Below, one piece after another: positions 13,101 to 28,100 of a stretch of DNA of 64,000 nucleotides. The number at the start of each line of letters is the position of its first letter. Position 1 is the stretch's first letter. The position numbers and the translations under genes are program-made. The stretch comes from Patiria pectinifera (taxonomy: Eukaryota; Echinodermata; Asteroidea; Valvatida; Asterinidae), in NCBI GenBank assembly GCA_029964075.1, contig CM057150.1, positions 3,139,717-3,203,716 on the forward strand, read 5' to 3'. The notes under the pieces are model-generated. The model did no database searches and had not been told where the DNA came from. It worked only from the letters and a program-made list of their open reading frames with translations.

Positions 13101-16100
13101 TACAAATACATATTCATATGTTACTTCTTCGTCTTTATTTCCTAGGATCTACGTGTCCTGAGAAAGGAATGAACACCACACTGCCGTGCCCAGTAGGCTA
13201 CTACTGTCCAGAAGGAACGGACGATAACGGACTGTCTTGTCAACCAGGTAAGGTCCCGCCTCAGGTCATATCCGGGACTAGTTCCGGACAAGTTTCGGAC
13301 ATTGTATTTGGTATAGGTTGAAGGAGTGTGAATTACTTTCATGCAGTCTTCCTGCAATGAAGTTATCAGTATTCGTGAGTCAAGTAGTTGCTGCTGAAAA
13401 TTTCCCTGAAACATGTCCGGGACAAATGCAGAGCTTCTTCGGAACTTTTGACAAAGTGTATGATTCTACCAACTTCTTGTCTGGATTTCGTCCAGGATAT
13501 GAATTGAGACGGGCCTTAGGCATCCAAGCACCAACAAGGTATCTTAGAACAAAGTGTCCAGCCACTCTGGAAATCAGGGACATTTGAATATGAGTTTCCA
13601 TTCTTTCCAGTCAGGGAAGACTCCAGGAATATGGGAAACACACCAAAAACTCAGGAAAACTCAAGGAAGATTACAGTGATCCAAAAGGGGAAAGTTTCGT
13701 CACTTTGGTGCATGTGTATCTGATTGATAAAAGTTGAAGAAAAGGGAAATAAATTTAAATTATTGCATGCACTGTCTACCACTCTTTTGCATATGGTTAG
13801 AAAAGGATGGCCATAAGGGGAGAAGGGAGGCCGTCGCTTGTCAACAAGTTGCCGGTATTATCAGCATCTTAGTTGCTTTGCTGCAACCACCTCTTGACTT
13901 CCCTGCAACCTGGTCAAAGTGAAAAACATTTCTCATGGAACTTTCTAAAATTCTCAGGGAAATGTCGGGGAAAACTCACCGAATATTTGTTATTAATAAA
14001 AGCTTGGAACCCTGTTCAAGAGACAAAACATGCAGTTCAGTAGTTTGAAAGTTGACATCACGTGACCACAACATCCATTCTGTCATTAATATGGAGTATT
14101 CATGGTCAAAATTTCTAAACTTTGTTCTGGTTGGTTCGAACCCCACCAGGTACCTTCAGCGACCAGCTCTCGCTGAAAGAGGAAGCGGAGTGCCAGCAAT
14201 GCCTGCTGGGAATGTTCTGCGAGACGCCTGCTTTGTCCTGGCCCACTGGAGACTGCGACGCGGGATTCCTCTGCCTGTCCGGTGCAGCCACGTCCAGCCC
14301 CGATGACGGCACCAATGCGCCCTGCATAGTCGGTCACTACTGCGAGAATGGTCAGTGCAAGCTTCTTGTGTTTACTCACTGTCATTACAGAGATTGCAGT
14401 TATGACATTACCGAGCATTTTTCATTTTTGTCTGTACATATTGGAAATTTTCAGTCAAATTTTCCCCTGTAAATGTAAATTTTGTAAAAATGCAAATTTT
14501 CCCCTGTATTTCAGCACATCTGACATCTCAAAGTTGATTGCGCTAGATTAATTTTTGTCCCGACGGATTTTGTATTAAGTTCACTATCTGCCTATAGCAG
14601 CCAAAGGATTTTACCATTAGCAAATGGAGGTCAACCTGTGGGCATGTTCAGGCATTCAAACCGTGGATGAAAACTGACGGAGAACAAAAGAGAACAATGT
14701 CGTCCGCGATTCCCAGCATTCGTCTGCTATTGGGATCATGTACAAAACTTTTGGGAGTCTTTCTAAAAAGTTTGAGTACAAACGAAAGAGGGACAATAGG
14801 ATGTCTATGGTTGAAGGTTGATACACGACGGGGTGTGTGCGTGTGTGCAGGCCTGGGCAATTGCAATGAATGTATTTTTCTGACGGCCAAAATTTGACGG
14901 AGTTTTGAAAATCTGTCGAGTCGGAAGACTAAAATCATGGAGCTAAAGCCTGAAGCTATAGCTAAAACACAGCAGAGATTTCAGAAATCCCTTTCATTTC
15001 ACCCACTCTTTCTGTGTACCCTTCCAGGCACCCACTCAGCCACCCCCTGTCCTCCCGGAACCATGAACCCTGACGAGGGTGGCAGATCCGTTGACGACTG
15101 CGTCCCGTGCGAGGCGGGTCATTTCTGCCAGGGCACGGGCCTGTCGGCGCCCACGGGCATCTGCTCAGAGCGCTACTACTGCCCGAGTGATGCTGTAATC
15201 GACTCGGCAGAGCCAGCTGGCTACGAGTGCCCGGCCGGGTCATTCTGCCCGAATGAGACGGCGACGCCGGTGGCCTGCGACCCAGGTAAGAATCCGATCA
15301 GTGGTGTAGTCAGTTCAAGTCCATCACAAGTCCTAACAAGTGCCTTGTGACCCAGGTAAGAATCCTACCAGAGTTGTACGCGGTAACTTCTCGGTCCCTG
15401 GTGCAGAACAACTTCTCATTTCCTTGTGTTTGTGTCCTTGGGCAAGACACTGCACTACAATTGCCTGTCTCCAACCAGGAGTATAAATGGGCTCCAGCTG
15501 GCTTCATTTCATATTTTCCTTTACTTTTAATTGTCCTTTTTACCATGAAAAAAGAAACATGCAACGAAATATAACAAACTAAATGTTTGACCTTGCTTTA
15601 AAATTTGTACAAAATCGTATGCATCAAGCAGGCTTTAGCACTCTAGTAATTTAATTAGAGATGTTGAATTATCCAAATCTTGCCAGGCACGTACCAGCCT
15701 TCTATGGCCGAGACAAACTGTGAAGTCTGCCCAGAAGGTTTCTTCTGCATGGTCAACACCAGCGCTCCCGAGCCCTGCAGTGCCTACTCCTACTGTCCTG
15801 AGGGCTCTGTCGAACCCACGCCCTGCCCTAACGGCACCTACACCATGGATGACGTCCGGGGGCTGAAGGAGTGGACGCAGTGCACCGAATGCCCAACAGG
15901 TCAGTTCACTGTCAAGGAATGATGAAAACCACAATTGTTGTCCGTAAAGTTTGTTCCTTGACATCACTCTTTCATGTGATGTAAAAATCAAGGTCATGTG
16001 TGCAAAAAAAGCAATGCCTGTTTTGTTTTTTATCGGGTCCTAGTTATCAAGCCATTATACCACATGACCAAATGGCACTCCATACCTCATGTTATGCATC

Positions 16101-19100
16101 AGTTCTTCCGAATATGTTTTCTCATACATTTGGAATGATAACACTGAGTAATCTACATGTACATCATAAGAATGATGCCAAAAAAACCCACTGTTTTATG
16201 TAGTATCTGGATCTGGATCAATACTGCAAGCAAACTCCAATTATGGGATGTACAAGTTGCAAGTGTGTGGTGCTGGGGACTCTGATAATACGCTCTGCTT
16301 CTTGATCTGGTTTGTGTATGTGTGGCAAAACATACCGGTTAAAAAGCAGTGAATATATCTGCGTTGTAGGCAGCGCCGGATTAAGTGTTTGGTAGGCCCT
16401 AGGCACAAGTGTTCCGGAGGCCCGACTCCGCACTAGGCTGTCCAGCACCAATGTCATGTTGATGCTAAGCTGTACTAAGAAAGCAAGTCCAAACTGGTAG
16501 CTCATAAAGTCTGTTGGCAAATTGTGATATTTTCATAGGCCCTCAAATTATTTGTAGGCCCCCAATTTTCTCGTAGGCCCCCATTTTTTCGTAGGCCCTA
16601 GGCACAGACCCTTCTGTGCCTGTTGGCTAATCCCGGCTCGGTTGTGGTAATTCTGTGTGTGGTTTCCTCATTGACTAAAGTCGCCTATGGTAAGGAAAGG
16701 GATAAGGTAAGGAAACACAGATTTTTTTTATCTTGTGAAGATCGCATCACACAATCCTCTGTAAAGCACTGAAGCATTAACCAGTATTTCTGGGGTCCAA
16801 ATCTCAAACTAGTAACTTTCCTTTCATTGTCTTTCTACAACCGGTTCCCCATCGGTTTTTTGACTTGATGTTAAGATTTTTATGCTTTCTTCCTTCAGGG
16901 AGTTACTGCCGAGGTGGTAGGATTGCAGGACCCTGCACGGCAGGATTCATCTGCTACTCTGGGTCTGACACCCCTACCCCCGATGGATCGGATCCAGTCA
17001 TGGGAGAGCTATGTCCGATTGGCTACTATTGCTTAGAAGGTAATTAATTTAAAACAAAAATCTAGGTTTGTTAATTTTGATTGGCTGACATTGTACGTTG
17101 AAATGTTTGATTGGCTGCATGTTTTTTTCTGGTTTTTTTTTCTTTGTTAATTAAACATATTTTTGAGAACCTGTTTCAGAACTTTTCACAGAATTTAGTT
17201 TTTAAACATTTTTTGGGAACACTTGGTAAAATTTCTTGATTTAAAGTAGTTCTGTGTCTGACGCATCCCAAACTTGCCTAAAGAAAAAGTTATGTTCTTG
17301 GTTATTCCAGCATCTCTGAACACAACACTTTAAACAGGTCAGTGTAACAATATTTGCTATAAAATATTAACTCCCAAATCCATCCATTTCTGAAAATTAC
17401 AGCAAAAGCAAATGTTGTATATTCCCTTCAATAAGTTTAAAAGGTGGCATTTGAGGGAGAGGGATGTGCTGGAAATGCGCTAAACACCGCATATTGTCCA
17501 AACACGGCTCCAAAAATATATTTTCGTTGTGAGCTCCATCTCGTAACTTGGCCAATCAGGCTACAAGGAAGGGAGAATAGAATCACCATGGCGCCAAGCA
17601 ACCAATGGAATCTCAGAACCTGAGAGGACATTGCCTGTTCTCATTTTATGAGATCAGGTTCCAGTCTAACAACACATCAATATTCAACCTGACGTTATAC
17701 AGCTGCTAAATTGATTGGTTTGCTGCTCCTCTTTTCCCAGGTGCCCTGAATGTGTCCACATGCTCACCGGGCCAAGTCATCACGGAGCCAGGGGCCAAGA
17801 GCTCAGCGGAGTGCACCCAGTGCCCAGCCGGCTACATCTGCACATTCGACAGCATCAAGGCCGAGCCATGCACTCCAGGTAGGCTGTCATTTATGCAGAT
17901 TTATTCATTTATGCGCATATCAAAATGTTTCACTAATCTCTTGACAACTGTTTACATGTAGTAGGTCAAGTGTAATGCCATCGTCCTAGCTATTCTTCAT
18001 TCTGTCAGCTGCCTTGATTGTTTTTCTGTTTTGAAGCCTTTATCTTGAGTGACGTTAGCATTGTGATTGTGGTCCTGTTACATTTATTTTTATGAAATTA
18101 TTTTTTTTTCAAAATGGTAGCTTTACATTATTTAAAAATAGGAGATTTAGGATTCATAAAGTAATCAAATGTATTGAAAACAGGCTTACAGTAAATCTCT
18201 AAAATAGATTGATGCATGCAGATTTAATTCGCTAAATATGTGTATCTAAAGATGAATCATATCTTGTTTTGATTTCAATTTTTTTTTCCCTAGGGTTCTT
18301 AGTGAAACATTGAAAAAACAAATTAAGAAACTGGCATTAAATTTGTGAAGTGAGACACAAACATTTGTTTGTGTTTTGCTTTTTTTCTTCGGGTTCTTAG
18401 TGGAACATTCAAAAAAATATTTTTCAGAAACTTGCATTGAATATAGTAGTGAAACACAAACATTTGAGAAAATTGTCTTATCTCGAAATTTTTCCCGCTT
18501 TTTTTCAAACGCAACATCCAGCCAAAGAATGTATGCAAAGAATAATGTCATTTTTTTTATATAGCACTTAACCGTCAAATTAATGTTTTTCATGAAATGT
18601 AAAACATTTCTTTAAAACAAATGCTCTCTGTTTTTTGTCTTGTTTCCAGGTTACTACTGCGAGTTTAACGAGGATCCCAAGCCCTGTCCGAACCGGACCT
18701 ACTCAGACGAATCGCAGGCTACTAATTCCAGCACGTGCATGCCGTGCCCGTCTGGCTATTGGTGCAACTACCCAGGTACATGCTTGGCCTTTCATTGGGT
18801 GAAATGTTTTGATGAAAAGGTCATTGGTGGAACAGTCGGGGTTCCCAGCCAGTCTGGAAAACCGTGAAGATGAATTTCCATTTTTTTCTGTCGGGGAAAA
18901 CTCAGGGAATGTGACAGTGACCCAGACGGAAAAGGTATTTTGCCAGTTTGGCGTGTGTGCGTCTTGTGCCATGCGTCCCAGTTGCGTCCAGTAACTGACT
19001 GGCTATGGTGGCTTTCTAGTGTTCATGCAGTGTGAATATTATCAGTATCTTAGTTGCTTTGCTGCAACCAACACTTGACTTCCTAGCTACCTTGTTAAAT

Positions 19101-22100
19101 GAAAATATTTCTCATGGAATTTTGGAAATTCCTTATCGGGGAAAACCTAGGGAATTTTATTTTCATAAAGACCCCGGAACCCTGACAGTAATGGTCGGAC
19201 TGCCTGTTTCAGGTTTCAGGATTATTTCCATACTATAAGGTACGTTAATTACATGGGCAAAACTTTTTAACAGAACTTGAAATAATAATATGGGGAGGTC
19301 AGACAAGAGGCCGAAGCTTGTACTGGGTCTGCCCCCTTCGCACAGAATACATTTGTGATTCATATTTTGGTTTCTGAGATCTCTTCAATTTCAATTTGAA
19401 AGTTTCTTTTCAACATCGTTCTTTATTTCTCCTTTTTTTGTAAACAGCCATGACAGACTTCACAATTAGTCCATGTCCGTTGGGTCACTACTGCCCCATT
19501 GCTACCCCAGAGCCTATCCCCTGCCCTCCAGGAACCTACAGGGACACGCAGGCTGCAAGAGGTATATTTGAAATATAGTATTTTTGAAATCCTTTCACCT
19601 GTATAGTAACGGCTGTTTTCTAATGATTATTCCACTTTGCAGTATTTGTTCAAATATTTAAATATTTGAGCATCGACATTGATCTATATGAAATATTAGG
19701 AACATCGTGTAAGTATCGATATATTTGTCCAAGGTAGTTGCTAGATGTTACTGATAGGACTTATCAATTATTCAAACTTGAGTTCATTTGAACATTGACA
19801 TTGAGCTAAAATGAAATATTAAGAACATTGCGTAAGTATCAACATATTTTTCAAAGGTAGCTAACTGGCAGTTTTACTGAATGGATTTTTTTAATGCTGT
19901 GCATGTTCGAATAATTTAGCATTCAATTATTTGAACTTTGAGTATGTTAGCATTTCCAAATGTTCGAACATTGACACTGAGCTCATTACAATTTTAGGAT
20001 TATTGTGTACGTAATGATATATTTTTTCAAGGTACATGTAACTGACTAGCTTATATTTTACAGATTTTAAACATGCAAAAATGGATAATATTCCTCACGA
20101 AAGCTCTCAAAATAAATTGTGAAAAGAAATTGTCCACAAAAATGTGGCATTTGATAAACAATAAAACCACCCATTTATATAAATGACATAAAATGGATTT
20201 TTAAAGAGTAATCATTGATGTAGTTCTTCTATATATCCTCTGAAAGTAACTTCATTTTCCAATTTTTCTTCAGGTCAAGATGAATGCTGGGTTTGCCCTG
20301 CCGGCTTCTACTGCCCCAACGACACGGCCAGCAGCTATGGCATTGAGTGCTTGGAAGGACAGTTCTGCCCTGAAGGCTCATGGGAACAGAGAGATTGCCA
20401 ACCGGGTAAGTCCGTAAAAATTACTCACTGGACATCAGTGAAAACCATAAAACAGATGGGAAAATGGCCAACACTTGCTGCACGCTGTATTGTGACTCAC
20501 ACCAGTTATACGTATCATCTAGTTGACCTTTAAAGACATATAGGATCATGTGCTTTTAACGCATGTAGCTCGTTTCCAATAATAACACTCAAAACCCAAA
20601 GAAGAATGTTCAAAAGCTAACCTGTTGACGTTTCAGCTCAGTGGATATTACACTTTTCGAGAAAACATTAAAACGAAAACATGCAGACGAAACACAATTG
20701 ATCACGAAATGCAATTTGGTCCGTTGCACTCTTTATTCCAACAATCATTCAATTGACTGATCGTTGGAAATCACCTACATTTCATGATTTCTTCTAAATG
20801 ACAGCAAGCCAGATAGAATAATTTCACAGGGTGTTTAGTATCATTTAGTATTTAGTATCTATAATCCAAGTAAGCATTTGCATAATAATTTGTTGGGTTA
20901 CTTTTGGCGTAAATACAAATGATCCTATATGCATTTAAACTTGTGTTTCATGTTACTGACATGGTCCTCCTTTTCTTTCCCCAATTTAGGATACTACTGT
21001 AACGCTTCCTTGACCCAGGAGCCGTGCCCCTCTGGCTTCTACTGCCCAGTCAACTCCAGCTACCCCATGCCCTGCCCGGCGGGACACTACTGTGGTGATG
21101 ACTGCGACACTGAACCCTGTGCAGGTAAGGAAGCGTCTAGTAGAATTCATTATTTGACCTTATCCAAGTAGACAGTTGTTTGAAATTAATATACATACAT
21201 GTACGTATTAGTACGGGCAGTGCCAAATGTTGCAATGAAGTGCCCGTCAAAACGACCTACGTTTTACTTAAATACATCAGTCCCTGTAGTGCCCAATACT
21301 GCCCTGTCTGTTGCTCCCTGTACTTCCCTAAACTGCCCAAGTACTGAATGGGTTTATGCATTCATCAAGGGATAAATACATTGTAATACAATATGGTACA
21401 AGCAACAATGGTTAATCATTCAGAAATTAGTAAAGACTTTTTTTCCAATTTTTTTTGTTCAACTAATCACAGGAGCCATAGTGCCGGTCAAATGCCCGCT
21501 AGGCTACCGCGAGAAAGATGGATCCCGCCGCTCCACGTTCGCCAACACCTGCGAGATCTGCCAGGCCGGGTACTACGGCAATGAGCCAGACCGTGCCAAT
21601 TGCAGCATCTGCCAGGCGGGCGTGGTCTGTCTGGAGGGGGCGACGACCGACACCCCGCAAGGCAACGACACCAGCCACGGGGTCAACGTGACCAACTCCT
21701 ATCCTTGCCCATACGGTAAACACTCTGGTTCATTTTGTTTTTACCATGGGCTTTCTCAATAGTTTGTCAGCCAGTCTTCACAAGCCAATCACAATTCCAT
21801 CACAAGTCAATCACAAGACAGTCACAAGTCAGTCACAAGTCAATCGCAAGTCAATCACAAGTCAGTCGCAAGTCAATCACAAGTCAGTCACAAGTCAGTC
21901 ACAATTCTGTCTCAACTCAGTCACTAGTCAGTCACAAGTCAATCGCAAGTCTGTCACAAGTCAATCGCAAGTCAATCGCAAGTCAGTCGCAAGTCAATCA
22001 CAAGTCAGTTACAATTCTGTCTCAACTCAGTCACAAGTCAGTCACAAGTCAGTCGCAAGTCTGTCACAAGTCAGTCACAAGTCAATCGCAAGTCAGTCGC

Positions 22101-25100
22101 AAGTCAAGCACAAGTCAGTCACAATTCAGTCACAAATCTCTTGACAGAGTACATGTAAGGCATCTGTTTGTTCGTTGTCATAGTTTATCTGTGATTACTT
22201 GTGAGCTTATTCATTATACTATAATATTATTTTGAAAATGTGACCAAGATACTGAACAATAAGAGATAAAAAGTGAAAAAGAAATTTAAACGTAGGTAAA
22301 ACTTCCAGTGGGATAGCTTGAAATTTTAGCCCCCAAAACAAACATTCGGAGAACACTACTATTATAAAATTTACAAATCTTCATTTTAACATTATTGGCT
22401 AATAACTGAAAAAAGATCTTTTCATAAAACCATGTTGCAATAGTCAAATGTCATTTGCTAGAAAAATCTTAGTGAGTAATTAAGTTGATTTAATGAACTA
22501 TTTTTTTTTCAAGTTTAAAATCTGAGCTCAGAGTGTCGGTTTGCAAAAAAAAGGAAAAGAATTTAGACATGTTTCTAGCACTGATAGGATTGCTATTCTA
22601 TGTCCATCTAGGCTACTACTGCCCAGAAGGATCAGCCATCGAGATCGCCTGCCCCATCGGGGTCTACAACGACGCACAGTTTGGCATGTCCCTGGCGGAC
22701 TGTCTGGCCTGCCCGGTGGATCACTTCAATCATCTGGAAGGGCAAGACGGCTGCTTCCACTGCGGTGCTGAAGCCTACCAGCCTGAGATGGGACAGGATC
22801 AGTGCATATGTACCGGCGCAGGCAAACAATTCCAGGTATGTTTATGTTGGGGAGAAGTAGTGTCGTTCCTCATGTGTCATTGAATTATTCGTCCTAGCCA
22901 ACGGCCTGGCCGCGCTGCAGAATAGAAGTTACATTCCAAGGTAATAGAAGTGCCATTCCATGGTATTTTCAGTTACCAATCAGATGACGAAGTTTTAATC
23001 AAAATAATGAAAGTTTCACATTCATGCAATGGAAAGAATAATTTCATTCGGTGACAGATTGAATGTCCGGCTTTACCTCATGGAATGGAACATTCCATCT
23101 GTCATCTCTTGCAATAATGTTTACCATTGCACTCAAACATACATTAATCGTATATCCAGGGGCGTCAATCGCTTCTCAAAAGTGGGGGAGGGGGACATAC
23201 CTTGATCAGAAATAATGCGAGCGCGAAGTGCAAAGCCCTTACAGCTAAATGCTCATGTGGTGTGATCTGAGGCAATTTCTGACCACTTTAACCAATATTT
23301 TCTGAGCAAAAGATAATGATTTAAACATCATTTTTGAGGTTGAAGTCTTTGAATAAGCTATTATTTTCTCAGCTAAAGGCGTGGGGTTCGAGGCCCACTT
23401 AAGGGCCCCGAAAAAAATTGATTCTAGATGCTCTGTGGTGCGATCTGAGGCAATTTCTGACCACTTTAACCAATATTTTCTTAGCAAAAGATACATTGTA
23501 GTACATCATAGGGCCCTGTAAATGAGGCATGAGTTCAAAAATCTGGGGGGGGGGACATTTGATATTGTGGCCCCCACCCTTCAAAAAGTGGGGGGGGGGA
23601 CATGTCCCCTTGTCCCCCCCGGGGGGACATGTCCCCTTGTCCCCCCCAGGATTGACGCCCATGCGTATTTCACCCTTCACTGAAGACGTGATTAGAATTA
23701 ACACTTACGTGGATAGGCTGTCAAAAACACAAAAAAATTGTATAGACATGCTTCACAATAATTTCTCATTGCACAATGCTTCTTATTCCAAGCCTTTCAT
23801 AATGAAGGCAAATTTTGTAATGCATTTATTTCATTTACTCACTTTTCATTAAAACAACAAATACAGACTGTTATCTGTTTTGAAAGATCTTGGGCCAGTT
23901 CATACTCGGTGCGAAAGTGAACGCGAATGCAGATTTTGTCAGGACAAGTTTTTGGCACAGCGAATTTGAACACATTTCAACTCCGGCGAATTTTGCAGCA
24001 AACGCTTAGTGACATAAAATTCACATTCGCATTCGCATGAAGTATGAACAGGCCTTTAGTCCCTGTATCGTCCCAAACCTCCCTGCCTGTTACTGTACTG
24101 CCAAAGTTTCCTAACACTTAATGGATTGAAGAATTTTTCAGGGAATAAATATAATGTAATATAATGGAATACACTGTGTTGAAATGTAATATACAGGTGC
24201 CAATACGTTTGAAAATTGAACTATATGATGAAAACTTAAGAAACCTTCAACATTTTACGTGTATCTTAAAAACACACTGACAAAAACAAAGGGGCCTGCT
24301 TGTTCTTATGGCCATTTTCATTCAAGTTGCTTTGGTGCACTATACGGTCTCTAAAAGGTTAACAGATAATTCTAATGTCTGGTACCCTGTGTCCCTATAT
24401 CAACAGCCTAGTGACCGTAAGTGCCTGTGCAAGCAGGGCTACCAGACTCTCATCGGACGGGAGCAGGATTGCGTGGAGGAGGTGTACGACATCTGCATAG
24501 AGGGAACGTCCCGCAACCAGAATGGAACGTGCCTGGACGCCGCTGGATGGGAAGAATACTGCAAAACAGGGGTAACAGAAAACACCAACAAAAAAGCTTA
24601 AAAAGTAGAACTACTGTTTGAAACTGAAGGTGTCAAATAATATCTCATGTGACATGCTCTACATGTTATTGTTACATGCATGCATTAATTTGTGTATTTT
24701 TCATTTGAAGTACCCAAAAATAATGTGTAGCTTTTTTGTAATAAAATTTCATTTGAAATAGCACAGACAAAAACGATGACAGTTGTGACTAAATGTGAAC
24801 TGTTCTCTATTTTTCACTGTTGAGTTGTCCTTGTGCAAAGAGTCCAAAGGTAATGCTGGCATTTTGAGAGATGTGATCTGTCAGTGTTGTAGTCGAATAC
24901 CTTTCTATGAGTACGAGTCCAATGGGCCATAGTAATTCCTGAGAGAGTTTACTTGGTTTCAACAATGAAATATATGGACGATTGAAAAACTATAAATGGA
25001 ATAAATCAAAGTGGAACAGTCTTTAACTGAATATTTTCCTTTTGTTCTTACTCAGGGCGGATGTCCATCTGCAGAAGTCTACCTTGGTTATGACGTGACA

Positions 25101-28100
25101 CTCTCGCTCTGCGTTTGTAAGGTTGACGACCTCCAGGAGATCTGTGACCTGGAGTGTCGTCTCAGCCAACGCAACCGTATCAGCCTGGTGTGCGACGACC
25201 CACCTATCGTGTGCATCGAGTACCCCAGTGGAGAACAGGTGAGTTTTGTTTTATTGTTTTAACAAAACGAAGGCAATTTTTATTGTTATCGACTTTCCCC
25301 CATCATGCTTTTTAAAAGTATGGGAAACCGGATGGTCTTTGTGGTACTTAGATGTCAAGCGATCAGACCCTCACATCTCTTGCCTATGTGTCTTGTTCTC
25401 CAGACCAAGATTCCTCTGACCAGTCTCACCAAGGTGATCAACGCACGCAACGCCATCTCAGCTGATCAGTGTGAGTCTTTGGATGGCAGTAAGCAGGTCA
25501 TTCATATCACTGAGGCCAGCGGTAAGTCTAGCTTCTTAAAACTGATGCATGTAACTAGCTCTTTACGCAGGTTTTTTTTTACCTGCCATGCTTTATTCCT
25601 GTCATTTGTTTTGTAATTGGAGAGCTTCACAGGGATGGATCTAGCTTTCCCCCGCCCCCCCCCCCCTTTTTGTTTATATTTTTTGGTCGGCCACTTCGGT
25701 GACCTTTGAAAATTGTTGAAGGCTTTTCCTATACCTTCTTATCATTATGCCCTTCAGCCAAATACACGTATGCTGAATATTTGAAAGTCGATCATCAACT
25801 GAATATCCAATCATCAACTGAATTTCTGACTAGGTTTTTAATTTTTTTTATTCAAACATTCAAAAAATGTTAGCGGTCTTGGGGAGATGATGAAAAACGT
25901 TTACTGCTGTGTGGTTTTGTGTGTTTGTCAAATGCTACACTTTTGTTGAATGCCATTTTCGCTATTGTTGTATTATAGATACCAGTAGAGTACTAGGATG
26001 GTATTGCAGTGTTCCTGATATTACATGTTCAAAACCCGCTCCAGTCAAATCTTTCTTTTACCTTAGCCTGCATCAGGGTTACTTGGATATTGCGGGACAA
26101 TAACACACAATTAGAAAGTGGATGATGAGCTCCGTGCGCCGACGAAAGAGGACGCCTTATTACCTAGCAACGACGTCCCATGGGCGGGACATTTCGCTGG
26201 TTGACGCGCACCGTTCCTTGTGTGTGACGCACGCACACTAGGGGATTTGTACTATGTACACGCAGTGGCCGCGCTTCGCGGCAAATGAATTGCAGTCAGG
26301 CAAGATGGCGTCGGTCGGTCACCCCCACTGTTCTTCCTTTGCCGGTGAGGGGGTACTTGTGAACGGAGCGGATGGTTTCCCTAGCCAAGTATTTGGATGC
26401 AACTCACGTATAATAATGGAATAAAAACGTGCTTGGCCGGTTTTAAACAATAAAGTTTAAAACTGGCTAGGGTCTCCCCCAACTCTCCCTTTCTTACCGT
26501 CAAGGGAGTGCACAGAGCCCATTGAATGATTTATTAATCCGTACACTCGTGCATTTCTTCCAAAGGTCAAGGGATGCTAGGCGTTTACGACCCAGCCCCG
26601 GAGCAGGTAGAGAGCCTGATCGTACAAAACGCCAAGGGCCTGAACAATGCCACCACTGTCAACGGTTCCTCCACGTACACGGTCTCGCGTCGCCGTCTGC
26701 TGTCTGTCTTTGACAACTCGACGATGACACGAGGTGGCAGCCGTCGCCTCTTGTCCAGCTCGGGGGTTCCAGGGTCCACCTTTACAGGTATTTCTGACCC
26801 GACGGTGTGCTTGAAGTACGGCGAGACCATGATGTTCTACGTGGACAACGAAAACTATCCCGTCTATGACAGGTGAGTTTGGGAGAATAAAGATTGACTT
26901 AGTTAGTATACATACATATCGTCGGTCGCACCACGATGTGGCATATCGTGTGCACAATGTTCATAGATGATATGTCATTTCGTGGTGCACCCGACGATAT
27001 GTATGCATTTATCAAATTCTCAGTAGCCAATAATGTACATATTGTATGCTTTATTTAGCTTCAATGCTTCAATCTCAATCGTAAAAAATGAATAATTCAC
27101 TTTAGCTCGCTCGAAGGATAGTTGGACGACTCATGTTAACTATTTGGAACAGGTACCCTTGGCACTGTTCCATAGCTGGTTATCAAAAGCTGCACCTATC
27201 GGGGAGCCAGGATCAAAAATTTACATGATGATGCTGTTGGTGTGTAGGCATAAGTTACATCGCTATTATAAAGCAACCACTGGGTCGATTAATGGTCCTC
27301 GCCGAACTTCTGAATGTCAACATTTCTTTTGTTGGTCTTTGTTGTTTCAGAGAGAACCTGTACAACACCAACGAGCAGTTTGACTACGGCGGTTTCCGTG
27401 AGTTGCAGGAGATGCAGACTCAGATCGGAACCTCCACCACGCTCTTCACCTATCGCTTTGTGGATCCTGGCGTGTACGTCTTCTCTCTCAGCAGCAACGC
27501 AGAGCGAAAGATGGTACGTAATCGTCATGTTTGTTGTTTGTTTTTTGTTCTTGCTTTTGTTATTTTTTAACAAAGTGTCACTTGGAAGAGTTGGTTAGTA
27601 CAATGAACACTAAGTCAGATATGTGGCTGAAGCATACATTGCTGTTTGCTCCTAATTTGTTGTACACCACGTTAGCACTTTTATTACATTGTAAACACAT
27701 TGTATTACATTGTACTGCAATTTATTACCTTGTTTATCATTGTATTTACTCTGTGATAAGTCATAAACCATTCAGTGCAGGGGCAGTTTAGTACAGTAAA
27801 CGGAAAACATGTAGGGCGGTACAGGGCAGTGCAGAGACACATGGATTTATCATTGTTTTGGTGGTTCAACAAATCAATTATAATTAAACAATAAAGTTAA
27901 ATGGCTTATCTGATAAATTTAAAGACAATTCAATCCAAAAATCCATTACGAAGCTGCACACACAGATGAAACATTCTTTTCTAGCATAATTCACTGATGC
28001 TGATAGAAATATACGTAAACTGTTGAGTTATTGATGTAGAATTAAAATACCCAAAAGAGATGGGTAGAAAAGGTGTTAAAAAAAAGATATTTAATAAAAT

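Noticed and set aside
21735-22235. Ser/Gln/Val/Lys-rich open frame of 166 codons
   Set aside because: It is the 11-bp minisatellite read through; another plus frame of the same array is open too (21746-22144).
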